Position numbers and translations under genes: made by a program | Assembly: GCA_036897485.1 (NCBI GenBank) | Contig: JAYMTF010000682.1 | Location: 1 to 31,706, forward strand | Source: Pelargonium nanum | Taxonomy: Eukaryota > Streptophyta > Magnoliopsida > Geraniales > Geraniaceae | Direction of reading: 5' to 3' | DNA length: 31,706 nucleotides | The notes under the pieces: generated by a model | What the model was told of the DNA's origin: nothing | What the model saw: the letters and a program-made list of their open reading frames with translations, nothing else | Database searches by the model: none | Part shown: piece by piece, positions 19,201 to 31,638 of the stretch | Layout: every line of letters begins with the position of its first letter | Numbering within the stretch: position 1 is the first letter of the stretch

Positions 19201-22200
19201 CTCGACTTGCTTAAACTGACAAAATCATAGCAGCTATTATAGAGGATCTCCAACTCATTCAATCACCAGCAGAGTATGTAATGCAATATTGATGTGCTAT
19301 TGCCTATTCACAAATAATATAAAATAATTAACTAAGACGCTGCACAAAAATTATAATTTAACTATGTAAGTGATATGAGAACAAATTAATCTAGTAAAGA
19401 CCAACTAATAAATCACTGGCTCACATGGACATACCAACAAGAGCTTCTTGTGTTGTTTGCGTTGAGGAAGAATGCCAAGAGCATCTAGCATCGATTCGTC
19501 CAACTCTACAGAAGCAAATATTTGATAAGAAAATGTTAAGAAAACAGCAAAGCTGAAGTCAGCTACTTATCTAGATCATGACCTTTTGTTTGCAATAATG
19601 TAGCAAGCACACTCAACGAACCCAGAACATGCATATCATCACCACCAGTAACATAACAAAGCAGCACATCCCTGCACAGATACATATATAAAAAAGGAAT
19701 ACATATTCAAGAAACGATGATTATGAAACAAGATAAGCTAGTTAGTTAGAAAACATAGATCTAAGTAAGTTACTAAAACATTCAAAAAGTACACACTACC
19801 AGCCTTTACATCCAGATAAATATTAGTCTTCTAAAGCCTTCGACATAATGTTTCTCTAAGAAAAGGGATCTGGAGTAATTATTGGAAATTTTAGGTAACA
19901 AGACACTGGTTTAAGGATTTCTCATTAACCACAGAAAGCTTTTGTATCAATTATCAATTATTACCAATGTCACAAGTTGTACAGCTCTACTTTTTCTAAG
20001 GAACAGAAATGGTGGAAGCTTTTTAGGTATGTCTTCTTTTCTGCTAAGCAAGATTGGGAGAGACTTAAAATAAAGACACTGAGTGACAGGTTATCTTCAT
20101 CACAACTTATGTCGACAAATTCTTCAGGCAGTGCTAGCACTACAGCATTACTGAGAGCAGGAAGGAACTTAATGTCAAAAGTATATGTCAAGCAAATACT
20201 TTATTTCTTCTCTTTACAGAAATACTGTATCAATCTATTAGAGGAAGTTGGAATATTATTGTTAACATTTCAGCCAAGAACCAAAACGAGCCGTATTGAT
20301 TCTTTGCGCTATAAACCTTGGTAGTCATGTAGTGCAGAATATTAAAGAATTTTGAAGTAGTATGAGTTTAAAATAAATAATGAAGCACCTTTAACTCTCT
20401 AGGATATTTGGCAGACCACCACAATTACTGGTTCACTCTTTAGGTGAAATTCATTTGAATACATGATAATAAGCACTATCAACAAGGTAAAATCAATCTT
20501 TCAGCCGGACATCTTCATGCTTATATATGCATTTTGGGCCCAACAAATTTCTATTCATTAATGAAAAACTTTCTCAAAATATCGGAGGAAAATCAGAATT
20601 TTTTGTGAGCATCCAATCTCTCAGTCAAAAACTGGCACAAACCACATTGAGTAATTTCTTAATGGCATCATCATTATGCATACTATAAATGCACTAATAA
20701 TGGTTATCTTTTCCATCAAATAGAGAGTCCAAGATCAGCAACAGATTATCTATTTTCGTTGTATACAATGCTATACAGTCAACAACATCACCTAAATAAA
20801 ATTGTACGAAAAGCCCTCTATCTTTATAATCATGCATACTCGTAGCAGTTCAAGAATTCTAGTAATGGCACTAACACAAAATTATAACCACGAAATTTGG
20901 CAAAAGACCACAGCCAAATTGGCAATTGCTAAACATGAACCATCCTACAGGATTGGGATATGTTCACAAATGACCTAAATTGTACAATATATGCCAGGAT
21001 ACTATATGAAGAAAAGATCAACAATTGTTTCAAGCACTTCTGCAAGTTCCAAATTGTGATTCCAGTTTAAGGCATATGACTAAAAAATCTGAAACTGATG
21101 AATTTGGTTTTCTCTTTTCTACTTTTATATACTCATTACTGGTTAGAAAATAAAATTACAAAGTCATTTGTAGAATTCCTATTACTAATTGTCACACAAA
21201 CATCCAGTTCAGCTGATATAGCAAAAGTAATGGCAGACAGAAAAACAAAACTTAGCTGACAAAAAGTTACCTAAAACCCATATGTGAACTGCTACAGGCA
21301 TGTTGCATAATAGCATCTTCTGGATGAATCTCTGAAGAACTAGACAAGTTCGGCACGGTGACTCTTAAACGTCCAGAATCCACCTCAGTAAGATTATTGC
21401 TGTCTGTTTGCTGACTTTCATGGACAAAATCATGACCAGACACATGACCATTGAGTTTTGCTTCAGAATTGACCACAAAGGCGTCTGGCGAACAGAAAAA
21501 AGCAGCAGCAATGGCATTTGCCAAATCTTTGATCTTAACTATGCGCAAGATGCAACAAATTAAATAAAGAGAAGTCACAGCACCAATCTGTAATTCCTGG
21601 ATTTACAAAGTACAAAAGGTTAATAAGAACCAAATTGTACATACATGATCATGATTACTTTTGTAGGCCCTCACACCCAGCAAATGAACAAATAAAATAA
21701 AACAAAAGAACAAAGAAGAAGCAACATACATCAACAGCTTTCATCCTCAGAGAAGGTAGAAGCAAGGGAAATATCAGAATTCGCAAAATGTTGTCTGTTA
21801 TTAACCTCCCAACATCAGGGATCCCGGCAGAAATAACATCACTAATATAGTAGAGATTGTCCTCAATTTCATCTACAGCAGCAAGGATGATAGGTGTTGA
21901 GTCTGCGTCAGGATTTCTGTCCCAATAATAAAATAGCACCCTTTAGAAAAATACACATTTAGCCCACTACCATAATATAATTGACTGATCTTACTCTTAC
22001 TTCACAATGTCATCAACCAATCCATTTAAATGAATGCACTGCTTCCGAAAAAATGAAACCAAATTTGAAAAATAATCTGCATGAGGGGTGCTGGCAACAT
22101 ATCTATTCACGCAATCATCTCCGACTGAAAACCAGAACAAAAAGGAAAAGCAAAGTACATTTAGTCAAGGAAAATTGCACTACACCACAGGAGGAAAGAA

Positions 22201-25200
22201 AAGAGAAAGTAACCATAACAAGAGCAACTGACCATGATATACATTTAATGTCAAAGCACGCACAGCAGTGCGAATCATACTCTCTTCATGGAAAGCAAAC
22301 CGTATTGCTTCAACATAAAGTGGAAAAGAGACTACTTCGTCCTTTATGCACAGAAGGAACTATATCAATACTTAGAAAAACAGAACATGTAACAGATGTT
22401 AAATTTCTTGCTCCGTGAATTTGGTCAATCAAAGTACTATATAATACTTATAGGTTGTTTTGATCACATGGATAGAGCAGTGGATTGAATTTTCATATCC
22501 ATTATGAAGCCTAATCCAATGGTTGATGTCAATTGTCAACGATGGATTGGATTTTAAAATTCAATATGATGTTTATATCTATCATATAATGTATAAAATA
22601 ACCCAACAGACCTCCCTTGGATTATTTTTATGTACCCAGAATACTCAAAGATCTAATTTTAAAACTCCTTTCTTTCTCTTCAACCTAATCGATCTAGAAT
22701 TTTAAACTCCTATTACTATAAGTTATTTAAAGATGTGACTAAACTTGTCCAATGTAGCCGTAACATTGTCCAGGCAGCCATCTACTTATTGCTGGCCAGA
22801 TGGATCACCCACCATCATGATCCTACCACCTCAGAGAAACTGTAATCCAATGACTAATTTATACACAAAACAACTTTCTTTCTTTTTTCATCCAACCAAA
22901 TATTGCTTCAAACAAAGATCTTAAATAGCTTAATCACAACCAATTCAAAACTATTAGAACAACAATTAAGTGTTCCTCAATAAAATATTGCATACTCCAT
23001 TTCCTATAAACACTTCTACCACAAACTCTAACAAAGTAAGGGAAAACGACAATCCTTAGCATTCCTTAGGTCACACCTATTGATTAGTTCAACTCGTTGT
23101 TAATCACTACAAATAAACAACTATATTTGACAAAGATGTGACATTTAAACCCACATTCCTTTGTACGTGAAGAACAAAGGCTATGCATAATGATTTCAAT
23201 TCAGCATCTTACCAGTGTGAAGCCATCATCAATTAAGCTTCTTAATCTATTTTGGTTTTATGCATAGTTGATATCACAATCTCTAATTGGGAAGAAAATT
23301 AGTAGAAGATAGCAGAAAGCACTAAAAGTTCAAACCAAGGCTGTCCCTAAGGAGACACCCCAATGGTTGGAACTTGGGACTTCTTTCGTGGAAGTCTACA
23401 GATCACAACCGACTGGATAAGAGGCATGGAAGGCATATGGGAAAGGTGAGGCCTACCCTCTATTGTGTAGCTCTTAGGCCATTCAGGCCTCCTTCTGATT
23501 ATAAAGAAAGCTCAAAACACAATTATTATTTATACATAATAGTATATACTCCATATTATGGTAAAGAACGAAGGTCGTATATTACAATTTTGATCTAGCA
23601 TATACAGGCATGAAAACTACCATTACATGCTCTTTAAATTCATACTTCATATCATAATGTCCGTCTCTGCTGAGAAGCAATCACAAACCGAAGGCAAGCA
23701 TTACCAAGTTTATCAAATACAATGACAAAACCTCTTAGACATCTTGACCACATTGAATGTAATGAGTTGCAACTTGTGTCAAAGATGACAGCAGATGTGT
23801 TCTCTAGTTTGCAGGGTGCTATCTATACACATATGGCTTCCTTTTCATTTCTTAATAACTTTTTGTCCTAAATCTTTGAAAACACTACAGTATGTGGGTG
23901 TTTTGCTAGCTAAATACTTTTTGATGAGTTTCCTAAAATATAATACAACACTGACAAAATACTTCGGATAAGGTATTAAACTTAAAATTGAATGAAATAA
24001 AAATGCTATTGAACCACAATATCTATAGTTTGGCAAGAAACAACAACACAAAAATGTAAGGTGTAAATAACAGTCTGAGGAAGAACAATCTTACATTTTC
24101 TGTTTTCACAAGCAGGGAAATTATGTTCTTGTTCAGCTTTCCACTAATTGCTCTTCAGACCACAAAATAAGAATCACAACACCATAGTCAGGACAAAAAT
24201 GTTCGAAAAATGAAGTCATAAGATAACAGAACAAAATAAGTCCAAACCTTAAGAAAGATATGTAGTAAGATAGTAGCTCTTCATTGCGGAAGTCAAAAGA
24301 ATAAGTAATTAGGTAGTTAATATGTTCATTGCTGAACATATAATCTGCAAAAATTTCAACCATTAACGCATTCCCTACTCCTAGAATCAAATAAAGACAA
24401 CACAAAAGAACTACCTACTTTCTCTCTTTAAGAAGCAACTTACATATAGCATGTTCACTTTTGAGGTTTTGAATCATAATGCTCATTGTCTGCAACAACT
24501 GAAGTGAAACAGTCGCTGTTCTACTGATCTTCAGTATGCGTATAAACTCCCCCATGATCTGCCTATCCATGAAGAACCTGGAGATTGTGCAGACAACATA
24601 TAATGCCAGACTACAATAGATCAAGAGATGCTAAGTATTCAGAAGCCTCACTCAAAAAAGGTTGAGTCATGCTGATCGCCATATGTAATCAACTCTGCTA
24701 TCGATCTCAGTGCCTCGATAACGAAATCCTTCAAAAGATGGAATAGGAAGTGAGACCATAAATTAATGAAACAGAAACTAAGAAAGACAATGGCACAATG
24801 GCACTAAAAGCATTCAACCAAATTAGGATGAAGAAAATATATTTCACTCTCAGTTACCTTGTTAACCTCATTCACAATTTGAACTTTTTGCAATTGATCA
24901 GTTAAATATCTGCAAAGACATGAAAATAATTAACATGACAAACTATGCATACAGGAAAAAAGACTGACCACATAACAAATGTATTAATTCAATCCAGGAC
25001 TCCATACACCAATGGAAAATGAATCAAGCTCCAACACAAGTATAAAATAGGGACATATTGAAAGTTGAGAAGCTCTAAATAACTAGGAACATGAGGGAGA
25101 TGAGTAGTGCTTAATTGTTTTCATTTGCTCTCATTCAAGTATGTTTATCAAAACCAAAAGGCTATTTGGTCTACATTTTGGAAGAACCATAACTTCTTTC

Positions 25201-25807
25201 TACAGTAAGTTGAATGAGTCATGCAATAGTTATTCTTGTACAGCATTCTAAAAGAAATAATCTTGTATCCATAAGCAAAACTCAGGATAATTTAGCATAA
25301 GTTGACAAATGGAACTAAACAGTTCCAACTAACTTAACTAGGCAGCACCACCAGCTCCAACAATGAAAAATAGTCATTAAAAAATTAGTTTTATCTTATT
25401 TCAAAATATAGAAGCTTTGAATTCAAATTCTTTGATTTCCTCACTAGCCATATTCATTATTTGCTCCAAAACAAAATCACCCATCAGCGTCAACTAATAT
25501 AGCAGAAGAACCCACAACACCACTTGATGAAAATTCAATTCAACTTAAACAAGAAATTGACTTTAGACTCATTACTCGATCAATCAACAGAAATCTGCCT
25601 CAAACCATTCCAATTGCCAGATAAAACCACACACGCCACAGTAGCATTAAAATCAATTCACTAATTCACTCTCATCAGCTGATTTAAGAAGCCCTAACAA
25701 AAAAATTATAAGAAAATCAGAATTGAAAAAAGGTGAAGGAGGAAGCGGTGAAACCTGAGTTCATCTAAGGAGAAGCGACTCCTGGATCTCCAAAAGGGAA
25801 GCCACAT
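13231..25807 (-). CDS. TRANSPARENT TESTA 9 / GFS9 orthologue (FPL domain, CLEC16A family), 21 exons
   Basis: Exons in transcript order: 25755-25807, 24858-24909, 24652-24728, 24444-24577, 24248-24344, 24095-24152, 22233-22341, 22001-22124, 21730-21916, 21271-21596, 19583-19671, 19435-19505, 18766-18861, 17022-17087, 16017-16154, 14842-14947, 14686-14757, 14543-14598, 14183-14342, 13832-13998, 13231-13560. They give 2568 nt, or 855 aa, close to the Arabidopsis length. The start (MWLPFWRSRSRFSL) and the FPL domain at about residues 45-195 (STFFEFFMDRQIMGEF, YYISFLRAISGKLN, MIRTAVRALTLNVYHV) match plant TT9 and animal CLEC16A/Ema. Known role in Arabidopsis: a peripheral Golgi protein needed for vacuolar trafficking, vacuole development and seed-coat flavonoid accumulation. 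There is no signal peptide or obvious membrane span. Conserved later blocks include SNISAETLWDGGWLLRQLLP and VPCRIAFERGKER. Residues of about 315-390 are Ser/Asp-rich and probably disordered. All introns are GT-AG. Confidence 0.93.
14948..16016 (-). other. TT9 intron 15, no recognised content
   Basis: This is 1.07 kb of AT-rich sequence with no convincing open frame, repeat or transposon end. Confidence 0.55.
16705..16963. repeat. 31-bp exact direct repeat in TT9 intron 14
   Basis: The 31 nt at 16705-16735 (beginning tcactcatgccacatttg) recur without change at 16933-16963, 228 nt apart. A shorter echo of its second half (ttgaccaaataa) follows at 16974-16985. Exact identity in an intron suggests a recent local duplication or two ends of a small element. 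Confidence 0.75.
17110..17168 (-). mobile_element. Possible 3' tail of an RTE-LINE/SINE-type retroelement
   Basis: The minus strand reads catgtagggtacccctac, then ctagtttgggagaagc, then ggttgttgttgc. This resembles a widespread dicot retroelement end in which a cccacttagtggg-like palindrome is followed by a tail of ttg units. Only about 60 bp remain. It lies in TT9 intron 13 next to another retroelement tail. Confidence 0.33.
17281..17450 (-). mobile_element. LINE 3' end with poly(A), in TT9 intron 13
   Basis: On the minus strand, T/G-rich sequence with a ggtgtatgtactcttgccg phrase leads to cttaatgaaagtactatcgc, then ttatc, then about 17 A residues ending at 17281. This is the usual layout of a plant LINE 3' UTR and tail. 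The element is strongly 5'-truncated, with no reverse transcriptase left, and lies in the same orientation as TT9. A target duplication could not be fixed by eye. Confidence 0.48.
18006..18413. repeat. Two imperfect direct copies of a roughly 180-bp block in TT9 intron 13
   Basis: Copy one is about 18006-18186 and copy two about 18240-18413, with 53 nt between. Both contain aagtatccatatctgacatg, ttgatatcatgt, ccccttatgttttgaact, aatcggaca and ctaataatatattgatc in the same order, differing by scattered substitutions and small gaps. The words ggacac and tgtcc recur throughout, including in flanking sequence (17947, 18525-18545). The family was not recognised; it may be part of a larger transposon or satellite-like unit. 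Confidence 0.8.
18743..18760. repeat. (GA/CT)9 microsatellite at the TT9 exon 13 splice donor
   Basis: In TT9 sense the intron begins GTCAT directly followed by nine CT units. The repeat therefore starts within a few bases of the 5' splice site and may vary in length. Confidence 0.8.
19672..21270 (-). other. TT9 intron 10 with overlapping unexplained open frames
   Basis: This intron is 1.6 kb long. At 19977-20324 the plus strand is open for 115 codons, and the minus strand of 19970-20191 is open for 73 codons. Neither translation resembles a family I know, and neither extends the TT9 frame through good splice sites. It may be a fossil of inserted coding DNA. The rest is AT-rich and unremarkable. 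Confidence 0.4.
22342..24094 (-). other. TT9 intron 6 (1.75 kb)
   Basis: This is the longest TT9 intron. It contains a SINE-like patch at 23345-23520; elsewhere the sequence is AT-rich with no frame or repeat I can support. It separates two exons inside the conserved FPL region, and both splice sites are ordinary GT-AG. Confidence 0.6.
23345..23520 (+). mobile_element. Possible tRNA-derived SINE remnant in TT9 intron 6
   Basis: A locally GC-richer stretch opens with ccccaatggttggaacttgg, similar to a pol III A box (tggcccagtggttagg type). About 40 nt later comes gatcacaacc, which could be a decayed B box (ggttcaaaycc type). It then runs through GC-rich sequence (gtgaggcctaccctc, ggccattcaggcctcc) into ttataaagaaag. 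Spacing and composition fit a tRNA-derived SINE, opposite in orientation to TT9. Both boxes are degenerate. Confidence 0.33.
24910..25754 (-). other. TT9 intron 1, no recognised content
   Basis: This is an 845-nt AT-rich first intron following a 53-nt coding exon. I saw no reading frame or repeat. Plant first introns often influence expression, but nothing in this sequence shows that directly. Confidence 0.55.
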
Positions 25808-26165
25808 GATTGGAGAGGAACAGAGGAGTGAATTACGGATTAATGGAATTGAAATTGAACATCCGCATTGGTGGCTGAGAATTCATCGTCGTAGTTCAGT
25901 GATCAACGAAAGTAGAGCTTAGGGTTTAGTTTGGAGAGCGATCGATCTGTGTTGTGAGATGAAGGTTGTGGGCAGCAAAGCAAAGCAAAGCAAAAACAAA
26001 AGCAAATTGGGTAGCTGAAACCAAATCTTATTTTATTTAATTTATAAAATAAATAAAAAGAAGGTAGTGTTGGGGTGTTGTAGGACAGAGAGAGAGAGAG
26101 AGCGTTGGGGTGGTGAGTAAGTTGGTTGTTTGGGTTTTGGACGATACTCAATAAATTATAAATAA
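25808..26165 (-). promoter_or_regulatory. TT9 promoter and 5' leader
   Basis: In TT9 orientation a TATA-like taaattata complement (TATAATTTA) lies at 26152-26160, which would start the transcript near 26120. Downstream are a (CT)8 pyrimidine tract at 26087-26102 and a run of TTGCT units at about 25972-25990, then a GC-richer leader to the ATG at 25807. CT tracts near plant starts are common. The TATA assignment is inference. Confidence 0.4.
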
Positions 26166-27390
26166 AAAGACAAAACAGAGGGAAAGAACTACAGATCAGA
26201 TTATTTAGTGAATTTTACCCAGAAAGGCACTATGAATTATGAGATGATTGCTGAAGAAGGTGAAGATGCGTTCAACTGAGCTGGCTCTGGCTAGATGCAT
26301 GTCACTTTTGGGCTTCGATAGCCCAATCTAGAAGCCCACTGGATCCATTCAATAATTGTTTTTTATATAAAAATGTATTTTATAATTCCATCGCTTCCTT
26401 ATTTTTCAAGCAAAGATTATTATGGTGAGCCAATCATACAATTTGGTTTGGAGCTATGCAAATTAATGTTAACTCTTGATATCCCTTTATATGGACTCTT
26501 TATAAAGTATTGTTTGGAACAAGCACAACAGATTATAGTATACATTTTGACTTCCACATTTTTTTCTCACCAAAACAGAAAATCTAATGACAATTTAAAA
26601 TAAGAGTTCTGTTAGGCGAAAAAAGGTAATAAAAAAGTCATAACCTACCAGTCAGTAACTTATGAGTCATTATAGAATACAATAACAACATTCTTATGTA
26701 GCACAACACAAAGACAGGGTTTGAAACAGAACTAGAAATTAAAGTCAAAAACTAAAAAGATGAAGTCATGTACCATCTATTGAAATATAAAATTCTGTCA
26801 CCCTTTTTGGTTTATTTTATTTTAAAAATCCAATAATAATTGAAATATGAGTGCCACACATCTTAAAAGAAGTCAAAGACTGGAAAAACAATTCGGATCA
26901 AATAAAATAAAAACAGCGAAGCTAATAAACTTCTAAATTCATGATTTCATCAACAACAAAAAAAAAAATCACGATAAAATGGCTATTATAAAATTGGGAG
27001 GTAAACAAATAACCACTAGTAGGAAGATTCGTGGAAAGTCAGTAATAGCATAAAGGCAAGCAGTTGATAACAAGGAGTAACTTTGTAGAGTTACAAGAAT
27101 TTCTCATACAATTCTATTGTTTTGTTCCATACCATCTCTTAAACATAAAGATGAAGCACAAATTCTATAATTCCGCTACCTTCTTTCATAGATAAAACTA
27201 GTAATATATTTGTAACTGAATAATATCTGTACAGTAAAAACAATTGTATTTTAACCAGTTGCAGTCTATGCTTGCATGGGCTAAATCATTCTAATCTTTT
27301 GTGCTTTTGTTCCACACTTTCCATAAGTTAAAAGGTAGCCATCGAACCAAGAAACAAAAATAACATACTGTCAAAACACATGGAACCAGT
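26166..27390. other. Spacer between IleRS 3' end and the TT9 promoter
   Basis: This 1.2-kb AT-rich region should contain the IleRS 3' UTR and upstream TT9 sequence. A plus-strand frame of 76 codons at 26373-26603 resembles nothing I know and is likely chance. No repeat, RNA gene or transposon end was supported. Confidence 0.5.
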
Positions 27391-30300
27391 TCATACAGAA
27401 TTTGTCCTCAAATAGTAATCACCAACAGTCATGAAGACATGTCTTCCCAAGACGACTTCCACATCAGGCTGGTTTTGTATAATAGTAACCCTTACCTGAA
27501 AGGGTGCAGAATAAGTACTAACATTCTTATCAACAATACTGGAACTGTAAATTAGAATTATAATAGAGGAAAGAACCAAAAACAAACCTTGCCATTTCCC
27601 TGCTGAAACTCAGACTTCAAATTAGAATAATCCCTGGAAAGCAATAAAGTTTCCAAACCTTGGGCTTGTTTCATGTTTCCTACAGCAATAAAAGCATTAT
27701 GTGATAGACAGAAAAAACTAGCGCAAGACAATACAAGAAATACATAACTGGAACAGTTAAATATGGTTCACTTTCATTTTTTCCCTTTTTTGGTGTATGT
27801 GTATATTAAAGAAGAAAGAGGTCCAACCATTGTACAACGCAAGAACAGCGTCTCTGTCAAATACTATTGTTGGCCTAGCCAAGCTGATGACAAACGATAG
27901 GTTTGAGATGCCATGGAAGCTCTCTTCAGCAATGATAACCTACAATTCACAGAGCAACAAGTATAAACTTACGAACACCCAACGTACTAATAGCATATAG
28001 ATACGACTAATCAAATGTTCTGGCTAGATAACTTAGGAATCTTCTGTTCATATAGTTTGATATTATTATGTGGAAAGCTTTCAGTAATCAGTACTTTGCA
28101 TGGAAAAGAGTTTATTTTGAAATTATTTAGATATCAGATACTCACACCTATGTTTAAAAAAGCCCACTCAAAGTGTGCCTACACACATTTTTTCAAAGAA
28201 TAGAGTTGTTCAAGTTTAGGATTATTTTTGCATGGGTTGATAAAGACTTTTATTCAATTAGAATTTGTAGTGCTATTTTATGATATTCAAGTTTATGATA
28301 TTTCTCCTTGCATCTCTTATTAAGAAGAGTGCTTCCCTTTGAATAAGCATGTTCAGCTCCTTGCGCATATTTGCTTTGAAGGACCTTTGCGCCTCAAGTG
28401 AGCTTTGAGCTAACTAATAAAACAGTTTCTAGTTGCAACTTACTGCTTGTGGTGGCATCACTGTAGACGAAAGCAAAGGAGAACCAATTGCATCTCTGAT
28501 GTAGAGTTCCTGCACATGAAACATAACATTCAGCTTTGATTGGTAAATTTACATCCTCCAACACTTGTTGATAAAACCAGAATAAATCAGACAGACAACA
28601 ATACAGCACTAATGTGAGGGTTCAAAGTTCAGAATGATGCATCTGGTGCAAGCAAAAAAAACATTGATCATGTTTATTATTCAAAAGAATAATTATATAT
28701 TTAATTTCAATGTATTGACAGGGTTAACTTGAGTTTGGGAATGGAAATCATACAAATTCGGATTCCTTTATAAACATATATAAAGTTGACAGACAAATTT
28801 TAATTAAATATTTTTATTTCTGTTTAAATTAATTAACTTTCCATCTTGATTATATTTAGACCTTGACTCTTTCAAAAGAACCCAGCTTCGTTATAAGAGT
28901 TGCCAACTGTCAACAGCTTCAGCAGTCCTCAAGATGTCTCCACCAAAGCCACCGTACATAAAAATCAAAATGATAATGGTCATAGTTAATTATGATTAAT
29001 TTCAATTAATTAGTTGTCGTTATTCATGAAAATACTTCTGTTAGTGAAGGAAAAACCAGGATTAGGAATTGGTACATCAAATCCAAACAGGATTAATGGA
29101 GAGCCCATTCACAGTCTAAATTTGAACTGTAATTAACCCCCCCAAAAAAATCAGGTAAAAAAACTACTTAATCATGTACACAGAGGTGGCATTACCTGAG
29201 ATTTCAAAACCTGCTGTGAGACTGATTGATCTTCGTCCAATGATTTAAAGTAAACCTCCACCGTGTCAGTAGGTTCGAGGGCAGCCTTTTTACGAAGCTT
29301 CTGGATTCTATTAACAACCTACAACAATTAAGGGTCAAATAATTGTACCAGGAATTCTTATTGTAAACTAACCTCTAAGACATATTTTTGTACCATATGA
29401 CACAAGAATGGAATATCATCTACAGAAAATATAACACACTACCTCACGAGCCACACCAGCCTCAAACAATGACTCATCAGCACGTAAATCCATAACCACC
29501 AAAACGTCTCCTGAAATATGATATGCAAATTCATAAGGCTCACAAAGAAGTAACAAATTAACATATATTTTAACTCGGTCGCAATAATTCCTACCATCTC
29601 CACTTGCATCAACCTCATTCTCAGTCATTCCGTCTGGACATTTGAAGCCACGTACTATCTAGATGTCCAAAAGAATTAAACGAATAATTAGCAAAATACA
29701 AATCAATCTTAACACAAAGGCTTGTGAAGTCACCAGGATGTCATCAACCAAACGGTCTCAAATCTAACAATCATACAACAAGATTACTACCAATTAAGAC
29801 AGCAATGAAAGAAAAATATATAGCCAAACTAGCATAACTAATTCCCTTGAAAACAAACAGAAATATCTGCAATTAAACATTAATGGAAAATTATGCAGAT
29901 GGAAGTTGTTTCCACACATGAATACAAAACAAGAGACAAGGATAGTAGGTCCTGTGCATAATAGTGGCTGTCATAGCATGTGCAAATCGGCTTGTAGCAA
30001 GACATGTACACCAAAAAAATATAAAACACACAAATAACATGGAGCTAATAAAAGAAGTGTGCCAAATAATGAAGAACAAGTACAAAATTTAGAAGCACCA
30101 CACTCTGTACAGAAAACATAGTAAAGAGAAACACATGCAAAAGAAAAGAAAGTGCTCCATAAATAAATAAAATAACGAGATGCACCTTAATATCAGACAG
30201 CTTCAGACAATGGGTAGCTATAGTAATTTCTCCAGCTTTTTCGAAAGCTAAGATATCATCTTGAGACATGGCTTTGACTTCCTTGGCAACTATTCCCATA

Positions 30301-31357
30301 GATTTTCCCAGTCGCTTTCCCAGTACACTTGAAAACAATTGAAAAGTGATTATATATACAGTGAGTGATAGACTGGCCCAACCCAAACAGAACAATCTAC
30401 ATACCTGAAATCAGGCTCTGCACGTAGAGATGAATACTTAAGAGTATCTTTGCAAGGAACAAGGCATCTTACATTGAGTTCCTCCAAAACATACTACAAT
30501 GTGAAATGAAGAGAATTGTGATTCACAATCAAGTATAGGGTTCCACATCAATAGAAAAGTAAACAAGTTATCTTGCATGGACAAGGCTCCTTATAATACT
30601 CAACAGATGAAATTAGTATCTGTTTAAAGCAATTGTAATAGTCTTTTGAAATAAGTAGAAATGTACAGTTACTGACCTCTTTTAGTCTTCCAGCAATATC
30701 ATTGAGGAACTCCTCGTCTGGATGGACGACTATCATCTCTCTGCAGAAAATAATGAGAGATTACAGAATTAAAGGGGGGACTATAAATTACAATTGCATA
30801 GGAATTCACCAGGAAAAGGAATTGGCAGAGAGAAACACAAAGAGAGAAGATAATAACACACCTCAAAGGTGTTTTAAGAGGTTTGTTATGTCGCTCACGA
30901 ATGTTACGAGCAAGGTCAATAATTGTCATCATTCTTGCGACACTTCGTTCAATTTGTTCATCTCTCTGAAAGTTTATTAGAAGTTAAAGAAGAAAATAAT
31001 AGATTTTGTATGGCCCCTTAATCATATCCATTGGAAGAAAGACAAAGTAAATAAAATAGAAGGTAAAACCAAAAGAATCAAATGCCATCATACATTTTTA
31101 GCTACACAAGATAGTTGAAACGCGCATCTAATTAATAAATAACAGTAATTCAGAAATTTTTACAGACATGACATGCCAGGAAGGGCACATGTACAGATTA
31201 AAAAAACAATCAACAATACCTGGCCTTCTACTTGAGGAAAGCTGCAAAAGTGAATACTTTCCTCAGAAAGTCTGCCGACTTTCCGCATATTTTGGTATAG
31301 AACTTCCGTAAAGAAAGGCGTAAATGGCGCCATAACTTTACATGAAGTTAAAAGTAC
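27391..31357 (-). CDS. Isoleucine--tRNA ligase, cytosolic, C-terminal 388 residues (partial, 12 exons)
   Basis: Exons in transcript order: 31220-31357, 30862-30965, 30677-30740, 30405-30493, 30186-30327, 29595-29658, 29443-29510, 29196-29318, 28444-28509, 27828-27939, 27588-27679, 27391-27495. They give 1167 nt including the stop, roughly the last third of an enzyme of about 1190 aa. It charges tRNA-Ile with isoleucine. Visible are the end of the anticodon-binding domain (VLLTSCKVMAPFTPFF, ARMMTIIDLARNIRER, LKTPL) and the eukaryotic C-terminal extension (VLEELNVRCLVPCKDT, LGKRLGKSMGIVAKEVK, DLRADESLFEAGVAREVV, NRIQKLRKKAALEPTD). It ends VGDYYLRTNSV. Sequence and C-terminal layout match cytosolic plant IleRS rather than the organellar form. 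The HIGH and KMSKS catalytic motifs and editing domain lie beyond the right edge. All visible introns are GT-AG. Confidence 0.94.
27940..28443 (-). other. IleRS intron, no recognised content
   Basis: This is a 504-nt AT-rich intron. A 62-codon plus-strand frame at 28015-28203 looks like chance. Confidence 0.5.
28510..29195 (-). other. IleRS intron, no recognised content
   Basis: This is a 686-nt intron, very AT-rich between 28660 and 28860 (runs such as taattaaatatttttatttc), with no frame or repeat that I can support. Confidence 0.5.
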
Positions 31358-31638
31358 CTAACAAGTACAAACCAATAACACGAGTTACAAAAAGTACCAG
31401 CATATGCACCTTCTAAATACATTAACAAGTGGCAAAATGGAATATATGCAAGGAAAACTATTCTGCATAGTATGTTAAAAATGAGAGAGAAAGAGGAAAA
31501 CAAGAATCTACGGTCGCACTAAAACCATAAGTAGAATTATTACAAGCATTGAGCCATATCCAATCAACAACCCAAAATATTGTCATCTACATTTAAAACT
31601 TGTTAGAAAAGTTAACTCCAAATTTCTGAATTCTATAA

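Noticed and set aside
21981..22418. 145-codon plus-strand frame
   Set aside because: It lies antisense to TT9 exons 7 and 8, which encode conserved FPL-region residues; the plus translation has no family resemblance.
26373..26603. 76-codon plus-strand frame in the TT9-IleRS spacer
   Set aside because: It is AT-rich, with no motif, no family resemblance and no supporting splice or promoter signals.
29134..29147. C7/A7 homopolymer junction in an IleRS intron
   Set aside because: It is a simple low-complexity run with no further structure.
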